Below, piece by piece: positions 1 to 3,958 of a DNA stretch of 5,691 bases. The position numbers and the translations under genes were made by a program. Every line of letters starts with the position of its first letter. Within the stretch, counting starts at the first letter, position 1. Source of the DNA: Thermodesulfobacteriota bacterium (GTDB lineage Bacteria; Desulfobacterota; Desulfomonilia; Desulfomonilales; Desulfomonilaceae); NCBI GenBank assembly GCA_030837305.1, contig JAUPKT010000114.1, positions 1 to 5,691 on the forward strand, written 5' to 3'. The notes below the pieces were generated by a model. That model searched no databases, was not told the origin of the DNA, and saw nothing but the letters and a program-made list of their open reading frames with translations.

Positions 1-16
1 GACGCTCTTCCGATCT
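1..16 (+). other. Illumina adapter remnant (assembly artefact)
   Basis: The window opens with GACGCTCTTCCGATCT, which is identical to the last 16 bases of the standard Illumina read 1 adapter. The base after it begins plausible genomic sequence that reads, on the minus strand, as thymidylate kinase. A 16-base exact match placed precisely at the contig edge is very unlikely to be biological. It should be trimmed. The residues it would add to the kinase after codon 66 are not real, apart from two genomic bases of codon 67. Confidence 0.95.
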
Positions 17-216
17 TTGCGATCCTCCGTAAAAAGTTTCATTTCTTCTTCCGGCGCGAGTCGTCTGACGAGGGACCTGATTGTTCTTCCGACGGGACCT
101 AAAGAGGGTTCGGACGTGAGAACCGCCGTCAAACCTTTCTGTCTGAGGTTCTCTGCAAGCAGCTTGACCTGTGTTGACTTCCCCGATCCATCTATGCCTT
201 CAAACACTATGAGCAA
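17..216 (-). CDS. tmk: Thymidylate kinase (dTMP kinase), N-terminal 66 codons, cut by contig end
   Basis: This enzyme phosphorylates dTMP to dTDP with ATP in the cytoplasm, the last kinase-specific step toward dTTP. Only the N-terminus is present; the family is usually about 200-215 residues. The reading starts [16 protein letters not shown], with a textbook P-loop (G7-x-D-G-S-G-K13-S14-T15). It continues with an EP-containing segment (E36-P37, then GPVGR at 40-44) that corresponds to the dTMP-binding REP motif, and ends in TEDR (63-66), matching the start of the conserved (A)DR region. I chose the TTG at 216-214 as start. It gives the expected family N-terminus, lies 5 bases after GAGG (225-222), and an in-frame stop sits at 228-226. 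A GTG at 207-205 is the only alternative and would remove the first beta-strand. The gene is last in a leftward run after the exonuclease-like gene. It is interrupted by adapter sequence, not by mutation. Confidence 0.9.
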
Positions 217-221
217 CGTAT

Positions 222-225
222 CCTC
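222..225 (-). promoter_or_regulatory. Ribosome binding site deciding the TTG start of tmk
   Basis: On the minus strand GAGG (225-222) precedes the TTG codon by 5 bases. It overlaps the last in-frame stop (TGA, 228-226), which leaves TTG 216 or GTG 207 as the only possible starts. The spacing to GTG would be 14 bases, too long, so the site supports TTG. Confidence 0.55.
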
Positions 226-332
226 TCAGTGTCTCTGGATTCTCCAATCCGCCTTGGCCGGCTCTCGTTCCGTCTTCGCCGGCACATTCGTCGCCGACGG
301 AGTATAACCGTCTCTTATCGGACAATTACCGG

Positions 333-1193
333 CTAATAGAATCTCTCTCCCGTTTGATGAAAGCCCATTATCCGCCTTATTTTTTCAACGGTTGGTTGGT
401 GCGGTGTGAACGGATTCTTGACGGGCTGTGGCAGGATCATGTGATGAGTTTCCGCGAAAGGGGTTTTCTCAACGTGGAGATTATAAGCTGTGACCATCAG
501 CCGTTCCAAATTAACGGCGTCAAGAACATTATATGCCAGGAGTGTTTCGAGGGCGCCCCAGTTCCTGTGCATCTTAAACTCGTTCCAGAGGAGGACTGCG
601 GCATATCCATCGAGTCCATCGAGTTCCTCTCTGTGAATTCCCAGTTGTTTTTCACACCCTTTGAGGCCTCCCCTGAAACCCAGTTTGGCCAGGACGAACC
701 GCAAGTCTATGTGGGCCTGATCCAGCCTCATATGAAGAGATTTTCGCAGGAAAGGGATGTCAAAACATCGCCCATTATAGGTTACCAAGAGCTTGAAATC
801 AGACGCCGCAGTTTTGAACTTCTCGAGATTGTCTCCTCGAATGAACCAACTCACGGAACTTCCGTCATACATGGCAATGGTAGTGATAACGTCTTCCCCG
901 CCGGCACAACCCGTTGTCTCGATGTCAAGGTACGCAACGGAATGACGAAACTCCCGAAAGAGACGCCAATGCTGGCTGGATGACAAGCATCCCGAAAAAT
1001 AGCGTGCATCGTGCTTTTCCAGCCGAGCCATGGACTCTTCGATGCGTTTCCTGAAAAGTGGCTGATTCTTCTGTCTCCAAGATTCTGCAGGCTGTCTCAC
1101 GACATCGTCCCACGCCAGGATTCCCTGTTTCCAGAGATACTGTTCAGTCTTGGCTCCGATACCGGCAACATGGCAAAATGTATTCTTTAACAA
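333..1193 (-). CDS. DEDD-type 3'-5' exonuclease / ribonuclease H-like domain protein (YprB-like)
   Basis: A 286-residue protein. Residues 5-30 (FCHVAGIGAKTEQYLWKQGI) form a helix-hairpin-helix-like segment common at the start of this family. Residues 85-235 carry a DnaQ-like DEDD nuclease fold. Exo I is YLDIETTG with D90 and E92, Exo II is TYNGRCFDIPFL with D145, a family-typical HIDLR lies at 161-165, and Exo III is YNVLD with D225. All four predicted metal-binding acids are present, so it is probably an active metal-dependent nuclease on DNA or RNA; its substrate is unknown. The family is seen as a fusion or neighbour of DEAD-box helicases in some bacteria, but no helicase is visible here. 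The start is TTG (1193-1191), preceded by a weak AGAAG. It gives the expected MLxNTF N-terminus, and an in-frame TAG lies a short way upstream. It is in the same frame as ogt, 57 bases downstream of it, and 116 bases before tmk. Nuclease class is confident, physiological role is not. Confidence 0.87.
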   Translation of the reverse strand: MLKNTFCHVAGIGAKTEQYLWKQGILAWDDVVRQPAESWRQKNQPLFRKRIEESMARLEKHDARYFSGCLSSSQHWRLFREFRHSVAYLDIETTGCAGGEDVITTIAMYDGSSVSWFIRGDNLEKFKTAASDFKLLVTYNGRCFDIPFLRKSLHMRLDQAHIDLRFVLAKLGFRGGLKGCEKQLGIHREELDGLDGYAAVLLWNEFKMHRNWGALETLLAYNVLDAVNLERLMVTAYNLHVEKTPFAETHHMILPQPVKNPFTPHQPTVEKIRRIMGFHQTGERFY

Positions 1194-1215
1194 AGCAACT
1201 TCTTTCCCGAGATAT

Positions 1216-1239
1216 TCTGTGATCCTTCCGGAACACAGA
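1216..1239. repeat. Nested inverted repeat in the ogt-exonuclease gap
   Basis: TCTGTG (1216-1221) and CACAGA (1234-1239) are perfect 6-base inverted arms. The 12-base interval contains the palindrome TTCCGGAA (1226-1233). As RNA of the leftward transcript it could form a short hairpin about 22 bases ahead of the TTG start of the exonuclease-like gene. No U-tract follows in that direction, so it is not an intrinsic terminator for ogt. It may be a weak leader structure or chance. Confidence 0.3.
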
Positions 1240-1250
1240 GCCTAATTTTT

Positions 1251-1721
1251 TCACAAAGCCTTTTCCAGATGAAGAAGCTTCTTCTTAAACTCAATACCAG
1301 GGCCGTACCCACCGAGTGTTCCGTCAGACCTGACTACTCGATGGCATGGAATGATGATAGGTATCTCGTTGCTCCCTACGGCCGAACCGACGGCTCGATG
1401 GGCCAGGGGCCTCCCGATGAGTGCAGCGACCTGTGAATAGGACTTGGTCTCTCCGTACGGGATGAGCATCAGAGTGTCCCAGACCTTGCGGGCGAACGCA
1501 GATCCGCCGAGGGGAAAGACGGGTGTCGTGAACCGCATGAGTTTCCCGGCAAAATAGCCGTCCATTTCCGTGACCAGCTTCTCCATCCTGTGGGAAGAGA
1601 TGTCTCTTTCCAAAGAGTCGGGCTTTTCAACAAAGGATATTGACGTCGCTCCTTTAGTACAGACCTCCAACAGAAGCCAACCCACGATTGATGCGTGGTA
1701 ATGATAGGCTTCTTTTTTCAT
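1251..1721 (-). CDS. ogt: Methylated-DNA--protein-cysteine methyltransferase (O6-alkylguanine repair)
   Basis: A suicide DNA repair protein that moves the alkyl group from O6-alkylguanine (and O4-alkylthymine) to its own cysteine. At 156 residues it is a compact single-function form, without the Ada regulatory domain. The active site PCHRV is at 125-129, with acceptor C126. The DNA-binding helix-turn-helix lies at about 92-118 and includes YSQVAALIGRP, the arginine-finger motif RAVG (R109) and the asparagine hinge N118. The conserved GGYGPG loop is at 137-142. The N-terminal 70 residues are the poorly conserved partner domain. ATG at 1721-1719 is preceded by AAGGGAG at 1736-1730 with 8 bases between, a strong ribosome binding site. 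It is the first gene of the leftward group and is divergent from the radical SAM gene. The symbol ogt is used for the family; the exact paralogue (ogt or mgt) cannot be decided here. Confidence 0.95.
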   Translation of the reverse strand: MKKEAYHYHASIVGWLLLEVCTKGATSISFVEKPDSLERDISSHRMEKLVTEMDGYFAGKLMRFTTPVFPLGGSAFARKVWDTLMLIPYGETKSYSQVAALIGRPLAHRAVGSAVGSNEIPIIIPCHRVVRSDGTLGGYGPGIEFKKKLLHLEKAL

Positions 1722-1729
1722 GACATGCG

Positions 1730-1736
1730 CTCCCTT
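1730..1736 (-). promoter_or_regulatory. Ribosome binding site of ogt
   Basis: AAGGGAG on the minus strand, 8 bases ahead of the ATG at 1721. It supports this start over the overlapping out-of-frame ATG at 1726-1724. Confidence 0.6.
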
Positions 1737-1751
1737 GAACCACTCTGCTTA

Positions 1752-1767
1752 TCTAGGCTTGCTTAGA
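1752..1767. repeat. Imperfect palindrome in the divergent promoter region
   Basis: TCTAGGCTTGCTTAGA is a 16-base inverted repeat in which seven position pairs flank a TT centre; six are Watson-Crick and one is G/T. It overlaps the proposed -35 element of the rightward promoter and lies between two divergent genes, so it could be an operator for one or both. No regulator gene is visible in the window. Confidence 0.3.
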
Positions 1768-1787
1768 GACTGATTCGGACCCATAAT
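1759..1787 (+). promoter_or_regulatory. Candidate sigma70 promoter for the radical SAM gene
   Basis: TTGCTT (1759-1764) and CATAAT (1782-1787) are separated by 17 bases. The -10 matches the consensus at five of six positions, the -35 at three of six. Transcription would start near 1794, leaving a leader of about 20 bases before the ATG at 1815. Confidence 0.4.
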
Positions 1788-1814
1788 GGGACGCCATGAC
1801 ATGGTGAATGCGCG

Positions 1815-2771
1815 ATGACAACACCAAGTGAAATTCCGAATCAAAACAACTCCCGGTGGCGGCTGTCCCCCAGTTTGGCGGCCAATGCCTCACACTTCCT
1901 GCGTCCCTTTGTCCTGTATCATTTGTTGAGGAGGCCTACGCCTGTTCTTGCCGGTTACAAGATCACGCACAAGTGTAACCTCACCTGCCGTCATTGTCCA
2001 TACTGGAAGAGGAAGGGAGAGGAACAAGATTTTCGGGGGGTAATTCGGACGCTGGAGAACCTTAGTAGTATGGGGGTTCGGATATTGATACTGGAGGGAG
2101 GGGAGCCCTTGCTTTGGAGAAATGGTTCTCAGAGCATCCGAGATGTGATCAAGTCTGCCCGAAAAATTTTTCCCAGTGTCTGCATGACGACGAATGGTAC
2201 GATGCCCTGGGGCCACCTGCCCCTGGACAGGGTGTGGGTAAGTCTTGACGGACCGGAAGAGGCCAATGACTCACTGAGGGGTAAGGGTGTTTTCCGAAAG
2301 GTATTGGGCAACATAGAATCTCAAGGGCTCGGAAGAGTTTTTGTATCGACCACCGTCAGCACTGAGAATATTGTGCACGTGCCTGATTTGATCGCTCAAC
2401 TGAGAGGCAAGGTAGCCGGGGTCACTATTCAATATTACTATCCTTATCAGGGATTGCCGGATCCTCTGTTCGTGGGTTTTGAAGCAAGAATCACTTTTCT
2501 GAACCGACTCATCGAGATGAAAAAGGTCGGGTATCCGGTGGCCAACACCTTCGGCAGCCTGGAACAGCTCAAGAACGCGGGTTGGTATTGCGAAGATCGT
2601 CTTCTGGCCAATGCGGAACCCGACGGAACAATTTCTCATGGGTGTTACCTAAAGAACAGAGGACCGACACAGTGTGAGCTGTGCGGTTTCTCAGCTCACA
2701 ACGAAATGACTCTGGCGTTCAGGGGAAAATCTGCTTCCGTTAGGGCCGGCCTGTACACTTTCTTCGGTTGA
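1815..2771 (+). CDS. Uncharacterised radical SAM protein with SPASM/twitch-like C-terminal cysteines
   Basis: A 318-residue radical SAM protein. The CxxxCxxC motif (C54, C58, C61, in HKCNLTCRHCPYW) binds the [4Fe-4S] cluster that cleaves S-adenosylmethionine. GGEP (95-98), TTNGT (125-129) and VSLDGP (142-147) are the usual SAM-contacting strands of the barrel. The C-terminal region adds C259, C277, C287 and C290 (the last two in CELCGF), a pattern that could hold an auxiliary iron-sulfur cluster as in SPASM or twitch domains. Residues 1-45 are polar then moderately hydrophobic (HFLRPFVLYHLLRRP), possibly an amphipathic helix. ATG 1815 follows GGTGA (1803-1807) by 7 bases, and an in-frame stop at 1797-1799 rules out a longer form. 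Substrate and product are unknown. It has no visible peptide substrate gene next to it, and neighbours do not point to a pathway. It ends in TGA 89 bases before tRNA-Sec. Fold assignment is confident, function is open. Confidence 0.88.
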   Translation: MTTPSEIPNQNNSRWRLSPSLAANASHFLRPFVLYHLLRRPTPVLAGYKITHKCNLTCRHCPYWKRKGEEQDFRGVIRTLENLSSMGVRILILEGGEPLLWRNGSQSIRDVIKSARKIFPSVCMTTNGTMPWGHLPLDRVWVSLDGPEEANDSLRGKGVFRKVLGNIESQGLGRVFVSTTVSTENIVHVPDLIAQLRGKVAGVTIQYYYPYQGLPDPLFVGFEARITFLNRLIEMKKVGYPVANTFGSLEQLKNAGWYCEDRLLANAEPDGTISHGCYLKNRGPTQCELCGFSAHNEMTLAFRGKSASVRAGLYTFFG

Positions 2772-2790
2772 GAGGGCTGAGGCAAATGAG

Positions 2791-2819
2791 TTGACACGCG
2801 CTGAATGTTGCATCATAGT
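2791..2819 (+). promoter_or_regulatory. Sigma70-type promoter of the tRNA-Sec gene
   Basis: A perfect -35 TTGACA (2791-2796) and CATAGT (2814-2819, four of six consensus positions) are separated by the optimal 17 bases. Transcription would begin near 2826, about 35 bases before the mature tRNA 5' end, a normal precursor leader for RNase P. The promoter begins 20 bases after the stop of the radical SAM gene, so tRNA-Sec probably has independent expression. Confidence 0.65.
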
Positions 2820-2860
2820 TGAGGCACAACAATGATGGCGGGAGTTTCAACCGTGCGTAT

Positions 2861-2958
2861 GGAGGTGGTAGAGTCCTGGTGGGCTCCGCGGTCTTCAAAA
2901 CCGTCAGCAGGGCGCTAGTACCGTTCTGGGTGGGTTCGATTCCCATGCACCTCCGCCA
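2861..2958 (+). tRNA. selC: Selenocysteine tRNA (anticodon UCA)
   Basis: This RNA is charged with serine, converted to selenocysteinyl-tRNA, and delivered by SelB to UGA codons followed by a SECIS element. The anticodon UCA (2895-2897) sits in loop CUUCAAA (2893-2899) on a 5-bp stem (2888-2892 with 2900-2904). Class-defining features are a 6-bp D stem (2871-2876 with 2881-2886) closing a 4-base loop UGGU, and a long variable arm (7-bp stem 2908-2914 with 2922-2928, including two G-U pairs). The T loop is UUCGAUU on a 5-bp stem (2930-2934 with 2942-2946). The acceptor has seven Watson-Crick pairs (GGAGGUG with CACCUCC); the eighth position expected in bacterial tRNA-Sec is G2868 opposite G2947. 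The discriminator is G2955 and CCA is encoded (2956-2958). The presence of this gene implies that the organism makes selenoproteins, although no selA, selB or selD is in the window. Confidence 0.96.
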
Positions 2959-3129
2959 AGCATTGTGTGAGCTGAGAGCCTAAGTTTGAGAGCTTTGCGT
3001 AACATTTGTGACTGAGCGCCGGAATTGCATATGTCGACTGAACGTGCCACAGTCCGGGAGAATTGTTGACCGACGAGACTAATACCCTGGAAGAAAAGGT
3101 GCTCTTGGTAGGAATTCTTCAACCACAAC

Positions 3130-3141
3130 CTCTTCGAAGAG
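3130..3141. repeat. 12-base perfect palindrome upstream of engB
   Basis: CTCTTCGAAGAG is a perfect palindrome in the 244-base gene-free stretch between tRNA-Sec and engB, 61 bases ahead of the engB ATG. It could be a small operator or hairpin, but a palindrome of this length is also expected by chance now and then. I see no convincing promoter or terminator elsewhere in 2959-3202. Confidence 0.3.
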
Positions 3142-3202
3142 ATTCCCTGCACTCAGAAAGTTATTTTGCTGCCTGCCGGATCCATCTCTTTTCGTCTCGC
3201 AG

Positions 3203-3784
3203 ATGAAAATAGTCACCGCAGATTTCCTCACAGCAGCGGAAAGACAGGATGGCTACCCACGAGGTGGGCTCCGGGAGATAGCTTTCGCCGGTAGGTCGAA
3301 CGTCGGGAAGTCTTCCATGATCAATTCGTTACTGGGGCGCAAGAACCTCGTGCGCACCTCCAAGACCCCCGGAAGGACGAGGAAGCTCAATTTTTTCTTA
3401 ATCAATGCTCAATTCATTTTTGTGGATCTTCCCGGCTATGGGTATGCTGCGGTGTCGCAAACTGAACGTGAGAGTTGGGGATCAATGGTACAAACGTATC
3501 TTGAGTCTCGAAAAGAGCTTGGAGGAGTGGTGGTGATTCTCGATGCGAGGCATGCCTTCATGGAATCCGATAGAAATTTGATTGAATACCTGAGCCATCG
3601 CTCCATAAGGTTCCTCGTTGCCTGCACAAAGGTCGACAAGCTGACGAAGTCGAAAATATCACTTCAGAAAAGGATGGTGCTTGAGATCTTGGGAGATAGC
3701 GCACCTCTCATCATGTTCTCTGCCCATACCGGTGAAGGAAAAAATGAATTGTGGAAAGCAATCAGAACGCTTATAGCAGGGTGA
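3203..3784 (+). CDS. engB: Ribosome-assembly GTP-binding protein EngB (YsxC/YihA)
   Basis: An essential-type TRAFAC GTPase that acts in late maturation of the large ribosomal subunit. The 193-residue length is typical (about 195-210). All G motifs are intact: G1 GRSNVGKSS (30-38), G2 TPGRT (55-59), G3 DLPGYG (75-80), G4 TKVD (142-145) and G5 SAHTGEG (173-179). The YsxC-type DLPGYGYA signature separates it from Der and Era. The start ATG 3203 gives the standard MKIxxADFxxxA N-terminus, 22-29 residues before G1, although no strong ribosome binding site precedes it. It lies 244 bases after tRNA-Sec and 174 bases before the RNase E/G gene. Those neighbours both concern rRNA and translation. No oddity in sequence. 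Confidence 0.97.
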   Translation: MKIVTADFLTAAERQDGYPRGGLREIAFAGRSNVGKSSMINSLLGRKNLVRTSKTPGRTRKLNFFLINAQFIFVDLPGYGYAAVSQTERESWGSMVQTYLESRKELGGVVVILDARHAFMESDRNLIEYLSHRSIRFLVACTKVDKLTKSKISLQKRMVLEILGDSAPLIMFSAHTGEGKNELWKAIRTLIAG

Positions 3785-3788
3785 GGCT

Positions 3789-3944
3789 GTGCGTGAAGTA
3801 GAGCAACCTCGGGTCTGTGTCTGGCGGAGAGTGAGAATCGGAATCGCATCTGAGAGGATTAGGCCTGCTGTACTGCCCACGGATACGGTCCCTTCTTCAG
3901 GGAAGAATTGGAACCGATTGCCGGTGGTTAGAAAGAACATTTAA
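3789..3944 (+). CDS. Doubtful small ORF (51 residues) between engB and the RNase gene
   Basis: A GTG-initiated frame runs through most of the engB-RNase gap and stops with TAA 14 bases before the RNase ATG. AGGG (3778-3781) lies 7 bases before the GTG, so translation coupled to the engB stop (3782-3784) is possible. The predicted peptide is basic, with three tryptophans or more per 50 residues and many arginines (for example VCVWRRVRIGIASERIR near its start). I recognise no family, transmembrane segment or signal peptide. The frame contains a strong stem-loop at 3886-3916, which fits a non-coding leader better. It may be an accidental open frame in a stop-poor region. Confidence 0.2.
   Translation: MREVEQPRVCVWRRVRIGIASERIRPAVLPTDTVPSSGKNWNRLPVVRKNI
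3886..3916 (+). promoter_or_regulatory. Stem-loop in the leader of the RNase E/G gene
   Basis: CGGTCC (3886-3891) pairs with GG-A-ACCG (3910-3916, one bulged A). An inner perfect 6-bp stem, TTCTTC (3893-3898) with GAAGAA (3902-3907), closes an AGG loop. In all about 12 pairs form, with a small internal loop (C3892 against U3908-U3909). A competing inner stem, CCCT (3890-3893) with AGGG (3899-3902), is also possible. No U-tract follows, so it is not an intrinsic terminator. It ends 42 bases before the RNase ATG. Leader hairpins are known to mediate autoregulation of E. coli rne, which makes this a candidate of the same kind by analogy only. Confidence 0.45.
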
Positions 3945-3945
3945 T

Positions 3946-3951
3946 AGGAAG
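3946..3951 (+). promoter_or_regulatory. Ribosome binding site of the RNase E/G gene
   Basis: AGGAAG lies 7 bases ahead of the ATG at 3959 and fixes this start, in preference to the internal ATG four codons later. Confidence 0.7.
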
Positions 3952-3958
3952 ATAACGT

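Noticed and set aside
17..307. A 96-codon open frame on the plus strand at the left edge
   Set aside because: It is antisense to thymidylate kinase, with its P-loop clearly encoded on the minus strand, and depends on a start next to the adapter junction.
200..325. A 41-residue TTG frame on the minus strand overlapping the start of tmk
   Set aside because: It has no ribosome binding site or family resemblance, and it is out of frame with tmk.
354..983. A 209-codon open frame on the plus strand
   Set aside because: It lies wholly antisense to the exonuclease-like gene, whose catalytic motifs are all intact. The plus-strand product has no recognisable family.
1216..1250. Plus-strand terminator (hairpin followed by a T-run)
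   Set aside because: There is no plus-strand gene upstream to terminate; the flanking genes are both leftward and the T-run is an A-run in their transcript.
2769..2790. UGA stop of the radical SAM gene read as selenocysteine, suggested by the nearby tRNA-Sec
   Set aside because: The frame meets two further TGA codons within 8 codons, no SECIS-like hairpin follows, and the protein already looks complete at its C-terminus.
2740..3152. Two minus-strand open frames of 68 and 82 codons
   Set aside because: Both run through the tRNA-Sec gene, antisense to it, and show no family features.
3659..3940. Minus-strand open frames of 93 and 61 codons at the end of engB
   Set aside because: They overlap the conserved G5 region of engB in antisense and lack any recognisable motif or ribosome binding site.
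3918..3946. Possible promoter TTGCCG-17-TTAATA just before the RNase gene
   Set aside because: Both boxes are poor matches and the implied transcript start would fall in or after the ribosome binding site.
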